From NCBI GenBank assembly GCA_008694505.1, contig VZDJ01000223.1:2941350-3005349 (forward strand): 64,000 bases of DNA. The letters are read 5' to 3'. This document shows, piece after piece, positions 1 through 19,000 of the stretch. Position 1 is the first letter of the stretch, and each line of letters starts with the position of its first letter. The position numbers and the translations under genes were made by a program. Under the pieces are notes generated by a model that saw only the letters and a program-made list of their open reading frames with translations, searched no databases and was not told where the DNA came from. This DNA is from Cyanoderma ruficeps. Taxonomy: Eukaryota; Chordata; Aves; Passeriformes; Timaliidae.

Positions 1-287
1 TCAGGAAAACCAGGCTTGTTCCCTATGTTTTTTTTCCCTACAGAGTGCCATAGGAGGGCAAGGCTCTCCCTAAAAAAATAAAAATCTGCTGCCAAAACCA
101 CGTGTGGGTGTGTTATTCCCAGGACACAGGTGATGCAGCCAGGGGGTTGCTCCCGATGGGAAGGAGCACATTCCTCCCAGGCAGGGCTGGTGGAGGCAGC
201 AGCTTGGTCTTGCTCCAGTGGGTTGTCCAGCGAGTGATTCCCGTTTCCCCTCAGGCTGCCTCTCATTAGCATGAATCGGGGGAAGGG

Positions 288-295
288 CATAAAAG
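288..295 (+). promoter_or_regulatory. C17orf58: TATA-like box of the C17orf58 homologue
   Basis: CATAAAAG lies 41-48 bases upstream of the ATG at 336. If it positions transcription 25-30 bases downstream, the 5' UTR would be only about 15-20 nt. There is no CpG island here, which suits a regulated TATA promoter. A 13-codon upstream frame (ATG 271, stop 310-312) overlaps the box, so it would be read only from a more upstream start. The assignment is inferred from position and motif alone. Confidence 0.4.
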
Positions 296-335
296 ACTCC
301 AGTTCATTTTGAGTCTGGAAAAACTTTACTTCAAA

Positions 336-5400
<5,065 letters not shown>

Positions 5401-6248
5401 GGCTCCGGGGGCTCCGTCCAGGGTGTGGGAGCAGCGGGATCCACCCTCAGAGCACACCTGGCTGTGGGAACCGCAACCCAACACCTGCTTTTGTGCTTTA
5501 ACAAACACTGAACGCCTCGAGCAGGGACCCTTGGTGGGGTTCAGCACAGAAGTCAGTCTAGGGAATGTTAACTGGCCGTGAATTTGCTCCAGCTGCTTTC
5601 AGAGCCACAGGTTATTGTTGCTTCCCCTGCTGCAGTGTGCCCTGAATAATCTGTAGTAACTGTAATGCAAAATTCTGGCAGCTTCGTCCTCAGTACACAC
5701 GAACTGCACTTTGAACCCTTCACCTTGAACAGATCAGATGATACCACAGCTATATCTACACAGGATATTCACTGTGCTTTCACACTTCTGCCTAAAGTAT
5801 CACATGCATTTGATTTCAGAGAAACCAACACCATTAAGTACCATTTGTATTATTTTTGCTTCCTCAACCATGTCCATGGTATTTCTGAAGATTATACCAT
5901 TCTTCCAGCAGAGCTGGATGTTCACACAAAGCATACAGAATAGAGTATAATAATTGGAGTATAAGAACACACTGACTGAAAGCAAATCAAGAACTGCAAA
6001 ACACAAATGCCCAGTTGAGTTTACGAGTGACGGCGCAGAAAATGCGAAATGAGCACGGGCTGCACACACTGGGTGTGCCTGGGCACTTTGTCCCAGAGCT
6101 GTGCTGAATGCCATTCCCCAGGAGAAATATTGCAAAGCTTGTGCTTGCACAAGAGTAAAGTTTCTTTTTAAATCAAAAAGACAATATTTTAATACCTTTA
6201 ATGTGGTGAAATTGAGATGTTTGTTGTTCCCAGTCAGTATTCGCAGAT

Positions 6249-6275
6249 AATAAATCTGTAAAAGAAACTAATAAA
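6249..6275 (+). terminator. C17orf58: Tandem poly(A) signals of the C17orf58 homologue
   Basis: Two AATAAA hexamers (6249-6254 and 6270-6275) are followed by a GT-rich stretch (GAGGTTCTGTTTTCACTGG and onward). This predicts an 3' UTR of about 0.9 kb after the TAA at 5400. The interval 5401-6248 shows no other coding signal. Confidence 0.6.
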
Positions 6276-9164
6276 ATGCTAATGAGGTTCTGTTTTCACT
6301 GGCTTCTGGGTTTTGGAAGACCCAAAAAACTTAGGTAATAATATCACACAAAGGTATCTCCTTGTGTGACAAGCTGGCTGAGGATTTGATATATATTTAT
6401 ATTAAGGAATGTAAAAAAGGTCATACACCCTAAACCCCCACAGACAGAGATATGTGACCTGCCAGAGGAAGCAGGGGCTTCTATAGAAGCATTTTCTGTT
6501 TTGAAACAAGGTAGTTCTGACACACTGTATTTGTCACACATCTCTGCAGCCTCATTTAGTGTCACTGGAAAGCCATGGAGCAGGGGATGGGATGGGCTAT
6601 GCTGCATCAAGTATTTCTTGACATGCAGCCAAATACCAAGAGCAAACGTCCTGTATTTGGGACCCAAAAGGCTCTTACTGGAGGACAGAAATTTACTCAT
6701 AGCATGAGTCTACCTAAAAAATACCATGTCTCACTTTCGGTATGTGAAAGACTTTGCATGGAGCACAGCATGGCTTGATGGAATTTTCCTGAGAAAATCT
6801 GAGAGGGCTTTGATTTGGCAGAAGGACTGTTCTGGCAATGAATCAAAGCTCTGGAGTGACTGGGAGGGACAGAAGGAGGAAGGGTTACATGTGCATCTCC
6901 AGTTTCTTTGTTTCTATTTTCAGGGGAAGTCCAGGGACTAAGCAGCCACTCCTCAGCCATCCCCCTGCCCAGAGCAGCAGCCCAGCCCCATTCCCATCGT
7001 CCTGCTCCAACCCAGGGAAGTGAGGGTACAAACCCAGCATGTACCTCACTGAGCCTGTCTCAGGACACCAGTGCTAAGGGCATCCCAAACCTGAGCTCAG
7101 TGCCCATAACTGACACAAAACACTGGGATACAGATGTTGCTCTGGGAACCCGAAATGTCATTTATCCCATATTCTCTTCCCGTGTTACCAAGTCCTCTTA
7201 CCTTTCCCTTTGTGATTGGAAGGTCCCTCCTTAAAATCCCTGTCACAGCCCCAGTGAGACAGGGCTGGAGCAGGACTGTTGTCATCAGGCTCATCACATC
7301 CTAAACACACCTCCTGAACAACAATTCCTAGAACGAGAGGATTTCCAGTCTTCCACTTTCTATTCCAAAACCCTCCCAGCAATAACCACACTGGGAACTG
7401 ATGGCACTCATGTTCAACAGCTGCCATGGTAATTTTGGTACCTCACAGGCAATAATTTCCTTTCCAGCAGGGTAAGTATGGAAAGTTCTGCTGCCACCAC
7501 ACAGAAATCTGGGTGGAAAGGAGTAACTGTTCTCACCCCATCTGTCCAGGGGTTTATTTGAGGCTTTTGGGTAAGCCCAACTTCTTACTGTACTTTAAAT
7601 TTCCATTAACTTCTGCATGAACTAAATTGAGATTGAGGATAATTGCTTCAAATTTGAGGAGACAGAAAAGAAAATCAAGCTGGCACAGCTCACATTATCA
7701 ATATCTCACAACATGTGACCATTTTAAAACAACTGTTGCAATAATTTATAAAATACAAAGAGGATAAGAACTGAGCAGACATCACAAACCTTGTGAACTT
7801 TATACTCGATGGCAGGTGGGGATTAATTACAAGTGATTTATTTTCTGTAGCACCATTTAACTATAAAACATTACCACTACTAAATCCAGAAAAGTACCCT
7901 GACCTGCCCAATGGCAACTGAAACAGCCTCTCATGGAATCACAGAATGGTTTGGGTGATTAATCAGCAGCATTAAATTGCTTGTATGGATTATTTCCCTA
8001 ATCAACCTGATTCAGTTACATATGATCTGGCAAAGCCAAGACCTGTATCCTACAACATTATCAATGTTTCATTAGAAACACCACCAAATCCATGTCAAAC
8101 ACATTACTTTATTTGTCTAGGATGATGTGTCCTATAAGGTACAAAAACGTACTCTTCAGTTTGCCACAATTTGTTAAAAACAGCAATCTATTGCCTACAG
8201 GTAGGAAAGGTTTAAATCATGTCAGTATGGATTTAGGTATGAATAAATAGTACAGAAATGCTGAGAAATTGGAATGAGATGCAGGATATGTCCCAGTGTT
8301 GTTAAAGGTGAGATTTTTTTCCTTGTCCCATTAAAACACAATGCTTACAATATGCAGCATTTTTTTAAAAAACGTCAAAGGACAACATAACCTAAATGCA
8401 ACTACTCTTCTTTGACTTTCAGAAGCATAAATGGATTATTGTTTCCACACTGAACAATCAGTAATTTTCACAGGTTAAATGACAACATTTGCATGTACAA
8501 AAACACACGGGTTTTTAGTAGATAAAATCCCCCCAGAAGAACCTGAACACCTGAGCTGGAAGTGTAAGAAAGGGTGGTCAGTAGCAACATCTTTTTTAAG
8601 AAAAATAACAGAGGAGGTTCTTGCATAGCAAGGTGTGAGGTTAAACCCAAAAGGAGCTTATCCATAAATCAGGTAAATCCCAGACCACTGTAGAACAGAA
8701 GATGACTGTGAGTTAGTGCAAAAGCTGGTCAGGTGGGCGAGGAGCTGCAGAGAAACCAGGGCTGGGAGTTACAGACAGGTACCAGAGCAAGTCAGTCACA
8801 CACAGAGAAAGAAAAGCCTCCTCATCTGCAATTTGCATCTTCCTGAGCTCCAGGTCATCCCTCAGGGCAGCGCTGCTCCCACAGGAAACACGGAGGCAGC
8901 CCAGGAGCCTCCCAGGGATACAATTACAGGTGGCACTCCACATTCCCAGAGCACTTGGCAAAGATGGCTGAGCTGGGTGGGCAGGGACAGCTCACAAACA
9001 CCCCCTGCCCTGTCACAGCTGCAACACTGTGGGAATGTTCCTGGGGATAACGGTTATGGGAAGGTCCCTGGCCATTCCCACCCCTGCTCCTCGCAACCCT
9101 AAACTCCTGCACAGATCCCCCAAAGTGTCTCACACACGTGGCAGCGCACACTCAAACACACCTA
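6276..9164. other. Intergenic region between convergent 3' ends
   Basis: About 2.9 kb separate the predicted poly(A) sites of the two genes. Open frames here are short, overlap on both strands and resemble no family I know. The only repeat is a CR1-like stub near 7933. A second AATAAA on the - strand (complement at 8108-8113) could extend BPTF transcripts to about 8.1 kb. I see no RNA gene. Confidence 0.5.
7933..7957 (-). mobile_element. Possible CR1 LINE 3'-end stub
   Basis: GGAATCACAGAATGGTTTGG matches the reverse complement of the avian CR1 3' terminus (ending in ATTCTGTG-type octamers). Similarity stops after about 25 bases, so this is a severely 5'-truncated copy at best, or chance. Confidence 0.35.
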
Positions 9165-9191
9165 CGGCTGTGGGGAGAACAATGATCTCCA

Positions 9192-9197
9192 TTTATT
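9192..9197 (-). terminator. BPTF: Probable BPTF poly(A) signal
   Basis: TTTATT on the + strand reads AATAAA on the - strand, 845 bases beyond the BPTF stop. The sequence just downstream on the - strand is GT-rich (TAGGTGTGTTTGAGTGTG), as expected for a downstream element, placing cleavage near 9170-9180. A more proximal AATAAA (complement 9862-9867) and a distal one (8108-8113) are alternatives. Confidence 0.6.
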
Positions 9198-10041
9198 TTG
9201 TTTCATATACATCCATATTTTGAATTTTAATACAAAAGAAAAAAAAAATTAGAATCTGACAAATGTTTACAAACAAGATACCTTCAAATAGATTTTACTC
9301 AGTTCAGTCTGGTGCAGAGTAAATGACAAATTGTACTGTTTGTTATATTCAAGGCAACAGAGTCTGTAGTCCATGACCACTCAGCCCAACTTTTATGCAA
9401 GCTTGTTTTTATCTACCATGAATGATAAACTCCTTGTTGATTCCCAGTCCTGTGTGTGTGCACATGTGTACATAGCAGCTCCTTTCATAGAAAGAAAAGA
9501 CATCTAGAGGTCTTCTTGTACTTTTACCTACAGGAATCATGTTAAGATACAGAATGGATTACATGGAACCGGGGCTGGATTTTATAAGAAAAAATAATTA
9601 GCTGACAAATGAGGGCAGCAATAAAAAAGCGTCTTTTTTGCAACAATAAATAAATACAGTCAAAGTTTTCTGTGTGGACTTTAAACCAGCTTCTTCACTG
9701 AAGAACAGACGTGGCATTTCCATGGAGTTAAACGTGACCCCATTTACTGTATCTTTTTTTCTTGCTCTCTTTCTCTCTCTCCTTCAACAAAACAAAGTTT
9801 TCCTGCTTCTGCCACAATAGTACAACAATTTGATCTTGACAAGAAAGTGGTGCTGCTGATTTTTATTTCTTTGTCCTTTGGACAAAATAAGCCAAGAATA
9901 TAATTTGACTGTTGTGACCAATAAAAACGCAGTTTACATCAAGTCTTGTCAGGATAACCTGACTAAAAACATCTGGCTCCTTAATTAAAAATTGTCAGAC
10001 AACCAGATCCTTGCTCGTGTGTTTGGTTAACACGCTGAACT
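9198..10041 (-). other. BPTF: BPTF 3' untranslated region
   Basis: This is the AT-rich stretch between the stop codon at 10042-10044 and the AATAAA at 9192-9197. No long open frame continues here. Extent is inferred from the poly(A) signal and not from transcript data. Confidence 0.55.
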
Positions 10042-10078
10042 CTAGGAAGCTGTAGACTGCAGTTTGTTGTTATGGGAC
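10042..10078 (-). CDS. BPTF: BPTF exon 32 (last coding exon)
   Basis: Encodes the C-terminal residues 3184-3195, ending [11 protein letters not shown] followed by TAG at 10044-10042. The acceptor is TTCTGCAG|G on the - strand. This short tail is the same as the human C-terminus as I recall it. The preceding intron (10079-11572) is AT-rich with no recognisable element. Confidence 0.92.
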
Positions 10079-13000
10079 CTGCAGAATACAGAAGAAAGTG
10101 AAGAATTAAGCACCCTTCAGTTTGGAGAACACAGTTGCTGCAAGGTGTTGTCAAAAATAAATCACAATGAGGGAATGACCACCAAGTTGCTTTCACTTTT
10201 TTTTCCCCCCCTTCAGAAAAAATAATAATTCTGACTCTGAATTTTAAGTCCATTTTCTCCTCCAGAATACAAATATTTCACTACTTGTAAAATGCAGTGT
10301 GTCACTGGGATATTCCAAAATGCCTGAAATCAGTTTTACTCACATATTTACATGATAGTAGTCCACCAAAAGGAAAGCAAAAAGAGATTTTTAGTTGTGA
10401 ATATTTATAATAAGGTCTACTTTGCTTAAATTTATTCAGTAAATCTTTGGATTAACTTAATAGAAAAAAAAACCGAACAGGCATGTTAAAATCACATTTC
10501 TGCTAAGTAGGGGTCAGCAAAACTCCTCTTTGACATTCACAGTTTTATTAGTGACTTAAACTAAAATAATAAAATACAAAGTTTCCATGATGAATTTTTC
10601 ATTTTTCTTAATACAGGATTTGAGGAACGGAACAATTTTTTGTTAATACAGTTATGTTCACCAGTGTGACTGGTGGCAACAAAAACAACATTTACTTTTT
10701 AGACAAATGATCTGGATTTTTAGGGCAGTTTAATGTCATTGGATTGTACAATAAAAAAAAGTGACCCCAGCATCCAGTTCTGATTCCAGTTAAAAAGTTC
10801 AGACTAAAGATATCACAATCTGCAAGAAAAGAAAGAAGACGGGTGGTATAAATGAAAAGCAATAACAAATAAGATGCAGCAATGAAATCAGTGTGCAAGC
10901 ACAGGGACTGCTAATGGCAGTGAAACAAACATGGGTTGAAAACTACCTGACAAAAATCATTAATACAGTATTGAACTGCAAAGAAAAATTCATATTCTTT
11001 TTCAGGAATGTCTACATAAGGGAAACACTCTACATCAGCCCTTCTTCAGAAAAAAAAAATTAAAAGTTTAATTTTGAAAGGCAAATTTTGAATTTTGTTT
11101 CATTTTCCATATCCTACTTTAAACCTTACTTATTCCTCTGTTTCAAAGGTGGTAAACTATAAAAAGATGAGAGAAGGAGTAACACTGAAGTATTTTCATT
11201 TCTTTCATTGGATTATAAGCTTCACAGCAGGATTGTCTCCTATTAGGAGCCAAAGTGTTTACTGCAGAGTAGAGCATCAGCACAACTCAGACATGGTATT
11301 TGTCCTGATCAGAAATTATTAAGTTTTCTGCAGCAATGAGCTGCAGTACCACTCAAATTCTGCAAATTTATGATGCCACCCAAATTTTTAACAACACCTT
11401 TTGAATAAACATTCCAAAGCAGCCTTCAAAAAAAATTGTATTTAAGCCTTAACTTTGACAAAATTTTCCAGGAAAGCGCACTGAGCAAATCCCTGTGTGA
11501 ATGCAAGATAAGCTCAGAAAGGAGATTTCAGGGGCCAACACAACACCTGTGGTTAGGAACACTCCAGCTTACCTGCTTGCCTTAAATCCTTTTAGTTTCT
11601 GTACAAAGAAGGACTCGAGAACTTCTGCACACTGGTAGAAAGGGGAGTCACTTGGATTGTAGTAACGGCAGTTATCAAAAATTTTGGTCATGTCTGCCAC
11701 AAACTCCGTGACCTTTTTGTAGTAGCGTTTCAGGATTCTTTCTTCCATGGTAGCAAGGTCTTTAAAGAAACCAAAGATTGTTTAAATGAGAGACTTTCAT
11801 CCTAAACAGAAATCTACATTGTCAGGACTGTGGGAGACAAAGCATTATCCAGGTTAGAGGCTTTGCCAGGAATGCTGGTTGTGGCTGGGGACAGCAGCAG
11901 GTCTCCCTCAGAAGAGACACTCAGGCATGAATATGTTGTGTGACACTCAGCCATCAACATGTGAACACGAATTTCATTAAATTTAATAAAATACAAGAAC
12001 TACCATGACCAGGGAAAACCTTTGCAAGGAGCTCCCTGTTTTTCCTGAAGAAATGAAGGGGAAAGAAGGTCAGACAATCAGGATCCAGGTACTGGGTACA
12101 CTGAACAGCCATCACCTCCTGATGATTTTTTTAATTCCTGCCTTGCTTTGAATGAGCTACCAATTCTCATGGGCATGTGCACATTAGACATGGCACAGAT
12201 GAAAGATTTCAAGTGCAGTGTCGTGCAAAATGCCAGAGATCTCATCTTTACTGACCAGGCACATTAAGGAGACAGGAATGGTGATGTCAGTAGTTAATTG
12301 TCCTATTTTAATGCAAATATCAATTAAAAACAGGGAGAGGAAACAAAACCTAATAGCAATGTAGCTGTGTAAATGTCTAGTGGCACTTTTAGCCAGAAAA
12401 ACAACTGTCTGCCCTTGGAAAATGCCTTCAGGTGCTTATTTTGAAATACCAGTGATGCCAGAATGTGTGCAAACAGCTGCAGATGGGTCTGGATTACTTG
12501 GTGTATTTTACTCAGATTTACTTGTATTACAAATGACTTCTCCTCCTCCTTAAGTCAGAAAGGGCTAAATGCACTTTTGTTTACTCTATCAATAATACTG
12601 TTATTTGAGCTTTCCTTTTAAACTTTAACCCATCCATCATGGAATAATGCTGTTCAGCATTGTCATAACAGCACAGTCCAAAACTTTGGAACAGGAAAGG
12701 ACACAATTCCTAAACAAAATATTATTTTCAGTCAACGTACCGCAATGTTTTGCCAAGATATTAAACTGAACTTTCCTATTTCTAGGATGAGTAAGGAGTA
12801 GGTGAGAAAGCTCAAATGAGCTCTCATTTAGTGATCTGAAAAGATATTGGTTCAAAACTGGAAGGAAAGGAATAACATTCCCAACACCATTTCTGTCAGG
12901 AGATGGATTTTCCCAGGGGGTTTCACATCCAAGTGCTTATCCAGTTTAACTGGTGAGCTCTAAGAAGATCAGAGTAAAGCACAGGAAAGTTGCAGCATCT

Positions 13001-16000
13001 TCCCTTCCACTTTGCTCACATTCATAACATCTGAATCCTTTTTGTTCCTGCAGCTTTAGAGATAAATTTCACATAATAAAAAAATTACTGTACTGTTAAG
13101 TCAGATGAAGTTAATTTTGAACTCCACCTTAAGGTGCATGTCACACTTCCAAAAGCATCACCTCCTCCTCAGCCTCTGGAGTACATATCCCAGCCTTTGG
13201 AAGAGGAGCTCATTACACAGACAGAAAAATACCTGTCCTCATTAAATAAAGAAATTTAAACCCATCAATCGTATTCTATTACTGCACTGACTTCCCAGTT
13301 CATCTGAAAGACTGGCAGTATTTAGGGTGTAGGAATCAGCCTAGAATTAGATAAAACAGCCCTCATGAACTTCTGAATGTATCAGTGAGAAATCACAGTG
13401 TTTCACCTGCCTAATCTGTGTATTTTGCAAAATATGGCTGGAAGTGGTCAGCAGGAAATTAACTTGCTATTCCAAAGCCCAAACCCACTCCCTCAGGCTG
13501 TTCTCACCAACACTCACCCATTGGTTCTTTGATGACACCATAATAATCTGGTGCATCGTTGGGATCTACTGGTTCTAGGAACGGCCATGCCATCTTGTGA
13601 GCCTGGCAGGGAAACAGCAGAGAATGGAAACATAAAATTAAGTTAAATTAGGCACTCTTAATAGGTAAATATTTTCATCCTTTTCTCTGTTGGGGTCTGG
13701 AGTTGAATTTCAGGAAGAAGTGCAGCACTATATGAAAAAGAAACCAGTTCTCATCTGATGGCTGGGTAAAGTTTTAAATGTCAGTGACCCAGTAGTTGGG
13801 CTTCAAAACAGGAAACTGAAATTCAGACATAACAGGATACTGTGCTCAACAGGCTGCATGGAAAACTATGGGATGGATTTACCCAGAGTGCTTTTAAGTA
13901 CCCTGAAATTAATATGCTTTTATAAATGTATGCAAAATACAGGACAATGCAAAATATTACTTACAGGATTTCTGTTATCATAGTTTTAAGAATTTTACCA
14001 GCATTCTTAAAAATTCTTTATAGTTGTAGCAGAAAAAGCCTATTTGGGAGTGACAGACAAACCAGAAATATCAGACAGTGTACACAATTCTTATTATGAG
14101 GATACCATCCTTTACATGCTGATAATGATGCCCTGTGAGAACACTCCTGACATCTGGAAACACCCAAAGGAAGGAAGTGTGTGGATCACAACCCACAGAA
14201 AACTGATCTGAGAACAGAACACTGCACCTTCCTACCCTGTGCAGTTGGGCTCCCACTCTGCCTTTTGGGATTCTAAACCTGCTTCCTTTAAAAGCCTTTC
14301 ACTGAAGGCATTGTTTAGTTTCAGCCACTCAGGAGCAGTGATTTACTAATTATTGCAAATATTCCTCAGCACAATAACCCCAAGCAAGTTTGCAGCTGAC
14401 ATAGCGGTGCAGTTTTGCTATCCCCTCAAATCTCAGAGCTAATGAGGAGAAATCACCCTTTCCTCCCAGACCCACGGGGTCTGTCACACTCCCTGGTGCT
14501 GCCAGCCTTGTCCTCACCTGCAAGGAGCGCAGGACCCTCCTCAAGCCTTCATAGTCCTTGTCTGTGAGTGGGCTGAGCACAGTCATGGCATCCTCTGTGG
14601 ACTGGCACTGGGGACACACGTACTCGTCAATGAGGTCGGCCTCGCTCTGCAGGATGCCCACGCAGCGCCCGTGGTACCAGTTCTGACACCGGTCACAGCC
14701 AATGTAAAATCTGCAAGAGCCAAACCAAATGTCAGTGCCTTCGTCTGCTTCAAGGCCAGGTTGCATTTAAACACATAAACCTGCCATCCCCTGCACACAA
14801 GGAGGTACTTGGCATGATTAAAGACAACAGGTAACGTCAGAATTCACAGTGACAAATTCTACTCCAACGGCTTTTGTATTTACAGACCATTTCGAAACAT
14901 GTTCCTAAATTTTGTACTTGCAAGCAATCAAGATTTCAAAATAACTCCTCTGCATTAGAGATGAAAGAAAAAGTGTAAAGCCAGAAGTCTCACCCAGCCA
15001 GTATCCAAACCAATTCAAGATGCATTTTGCACAAAGTGGACTACAACTAGGGCTTGTTTCACTCCATAGAAGCACTTTTCATATGGAAGCTTTAGTCTTG
15101 TAACTGAATACAGAGGGAGTACTCTATGACACAAAGCCTTACAATAAAAGATGTATATAATTCACATATATATAATCATATACCAACCATATACCCCCAC
15201 AATAAAATTATGTTCTCCAGCCAGATCAGATTAAAGCACAAAAAAATCCACTAAATAGTCCTTTAGTCTTTCTAACCACCCCATTAAAGAAAACAAAGAA
15301 AATAAAAAAGACAAGAAAATAAATCCCAATTTAAAGTACATGGTGTTTTAGTAATCTGTTGTTAAAAATAAAAAAAAAAACCAAACCACAATACATTTTG
15401 ACCACCCTGAGGAACTTCACTTTTCCTAAACATTTACTGAACAGAAACATTCAGGAAGGGGAGACAATTACTGCAAAGCGATTTGTATTACGAATGAATA
15501 CAATATATGCAGAATAACTCGTTTTTTTTTTTTTTAACTCTTTGCAAGGAACAGGAAAGCACAGTCAGAGCAGTTTTGCTACCTAGACATGGAATAAGAG
15601 GTTCTTATCCGAACTCACTGCGACTCATCATAAGGTGTTCTGCAGATACAGTACAACTCCTCACTGCTGCCCTCTTGTGCCCGTTTACACTCATTACAGA
15701 TGTACACATCCATTTTCTTAGCCTCCTTTTCTGTGATTCCAACACATTCTCCATGATACCAGTTAGTACAAAGATCACAGCCAATATAGAACCTAAAAGT
15801 GTTCACAATGAAAATGACAATGTAATTGTCATTTCAAATGGCATGGCACTTTTCCCTGCATTTCTCTCTGATGCACTTGATGCTGGGCTACTTTTCTGTC
15901 TCAGCTTCCCTGCTCCCTATCCTTACAAACTAACATCTCATGCTGCAGCTAGACTGGCAGTAAGGTCACTTGGGTCAATTTTAATTTGACAAGTCATCAA

Positions 16001-19000
16001 AATGCACATGTATTAATATGTACATATCAATATGTAATCAGACTTTGACAAAGCTCTGGGCTAAAAAATCTACTGTCTTCAACGTGTGTGTGAAAAACTG
16101 TCAAAGGCACAAAAAGACAAGGCCAAAGGAAAAGGTTTACATTTTCAAAACTGCAGCTCAAAAGCCACTGAAACATTTCCTTAAGGTTTGAAAATGTAGG
16201 TCTCAGTTAATTTAAAAAATAAAAGCAAAGCGCAAACACCATCTAGGAGTTACGAGTACACTACAAGAACATGCAACCAGCAGTGTGTAGGTACGTCTTG
16301 GTGTAAAATGATACGAAAGAAAACGGGGCCGGGGCATGACTGCCAATTTTAAACCTTGGTGAGGTTTTTTTTGGGGGAGATGTACACTGAAAAACTGATA
16401 ATAAACTACTTTAAACTGTGACAAAGTGGAATTTTGAGTGAACAATGTCTCCTCTCAGACACAGCTGTGTGACAGAACCAGGTATGGTATGACACAAAGT
16501 GAAGGGAACCAGGGACAGAACCATGGGGATGGGACCTTGCACAGAATGATGTGACAAAAGTGTAAAATATTATGCCAGGATGTTTGTAACTCGTGTATGG
16601 ATCTCTCAGAACACACCTATGACCAGTGACAACCAGATGGGCGACGTTCACATCCATTCTCTCTGCCTAAGCAAAAGCAAGCGGACTCAGAACCTCCATC
16701 CTCCTGGATTTTGGAGACCTCAACCCCCTGCCAGGTGCTGCTGTAGCAATTCCTGCCACCCTGTCAGCCTGCAGGCAACACCCTGGGGACACCACAGCCC
16801 CAACAGGGCAGTAGCTACCCCATCTTCCATTCCACAGGAAGCATCTCTGATTGCCTGGGCCTCTGCACACAACACCCTGGACACTCAGATCTTGCCTTTT
16901 CTCTGGTTTTTCAATCAGGCAAATCCTAAAATAAATATCACGCCACCCAATTTCCATAAAGAATGGCTAGAAATAGATTCTGACAACTACCAGCAACTCA
17001 GCCTTCCCAAGAGGGGCTGTGTCTGCTCCTGGTGATGTGGGAGCACATTTGCAGCCAGGCGGAGATGCTAAACCTCGCCACTGGAATGTGGAGCAGGCGC
17101 CACATGATGATTTAACAAAGAAGTTGGAATCTAAGTAGGAATCTTAGAAAGATATCCTTACTGACCATCCTTGAAAACAGTATCAGCAAATCCCTATAAT
17201 CCTGGAGAATCATGAATGAGAACTGAACACAAGAGATTTGCCATAAAATACACAGCACAAAACAACTTACAAGGTTTTACTAAATTTAAAAAAAAAAAGC
17301 ACAAGGTATTCATAAAATACCACAACTTGGCTTTTCAAGTAGCACACCTATGTTTTCTGAAGTAGAAAAGAGACACCAGCACAAAGAGGACGATCCAATG
17401 CCTACATATATATGAAAATATTAAAAAAAAAATCTCAGAAAACTGTTTTAAAACTTTACCAATTCCTTTCCAAACAGCGAAAGGATTATGTATTTCAACA
17501 GTACAGGCATCATTTGTAGGAACACCGAATTTAAAATTCACAAAAAGCAAGCAGCAGAGCTCAACCATATTGCTAAGGATACTACTGAGTTAACATTTTC
17601 ATTTCCTTGAAGTTTTATTCAGTGCGCTGAAGCACAGTTCTCAATCCAAGCTACCAAAATTCACTCTATGACCACTGGAGTCAACACAAACTCTGACAAA
17701 CAAGTCTCTTTGCTCACTCACTAAGTCCAGATGCAGTAACACACAGACCTCTGGTATCACAACCAGAGAACAGGGTCCCTCCTAAGTACACTGGATGACA
17801 GAAAACCTGACACAGACACAAAGTTAAGTGAGGCTGGGGACACTCCTCAGAGGTGACAGTGACATAACAGCCAGAGCATCATTCTGCTTTTCCTGCAGCA
17901 CCAGCAGCCCAGGGAGCAGCTCCATCTCCCACACTCAAGTCATAGTGCAATGGTCAGAGCTACTCAAAACCAAGGCGAAAGATACCTCAAATATCCCAAC
18001 TTTGTTAAAAGGCATAATTAAAACCCAAAAAAGGCTAGAAGGAACCTCAAGAGGTCCCCTAGTCCTGGTCCTAAACTTGGAATGAAGAACCATGACCCAT
18101 GGAGTGAATGCACCACTCCACATCTATGGTTTTCCTATTATCAGCCCTGAAAGTACCATCAAATGGTACCAGTTTACACTTTTGGGTATTGTCACTTACT
18201 TGGAATTGGTCTGAAGTCAAATTTATCATACATACATCTCTACACAGCTCTGAGATGTTAACCATTGCTAACTACTGCTGTCAGTCACCCCTAGCTCAAG
18301 CAGGAACACGTAGCACTATCCCCTGGAATCCACTGGATTCTCCACTCCAGCACTTACACCATTTCTTCACAAGTGCTGTACACAGCGTAAGCACTTCTCT
18401 TCATTCACAGTCAGACTCAAACTACAGAGAACTGCAGTTTTCACTTTGTCAAATGCTTAAATATTCATTTTTATCAACCCTGGCATGCAAATCATAATAC
18501 ATGGAAACCATTTCTCCCTGAAACATTGTCCAAAGTGAACTGCAGTCCAGTGACTCGGACCCCCTTTACTGGGTACTGCCTTACAAAAAAAAGTCATTTA
18601 TTGGAAGACGGTACCGAAGCTATTTCTGAAGAACATCAGCTACTTCTTCCCAAGAAATTGCTCAAACCAGATTGTCACTTGCTTCTGAAGCAGAGGCAAA
18701 ACGGCAAATGAAAGAGTAACAGAGCGGAGGGAAAAAAAGAAAAGAGTATGTGCATGTGAGACAGGAAGGTCACACAATGGAGACATGCAAACGAGTAAAA
18801 TATAAACCACGCACAGTAACAGTATCAATCGAGTATGTTAATATTTGTAACTGCTAGTGGAAAATAGAGACTTTATTCTCTACACCTCAGTGATCCCTGC
18901 AATAATCTGCCACTAGCTCCACTTCTAGCACTACCTGGTGCTAAGGGCTGACACTAAAACTGAAGCTAAGGACATGCAGGAGGGGCTGTGGCATTGCTAC

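Noticed and set aside
8713..9223. Possible small gene between the two convergent genes
   Set aside because: Overlapping frames on both strands, no resemblance to known proteins, and the area is explained as flank and 3' end of BPTF.
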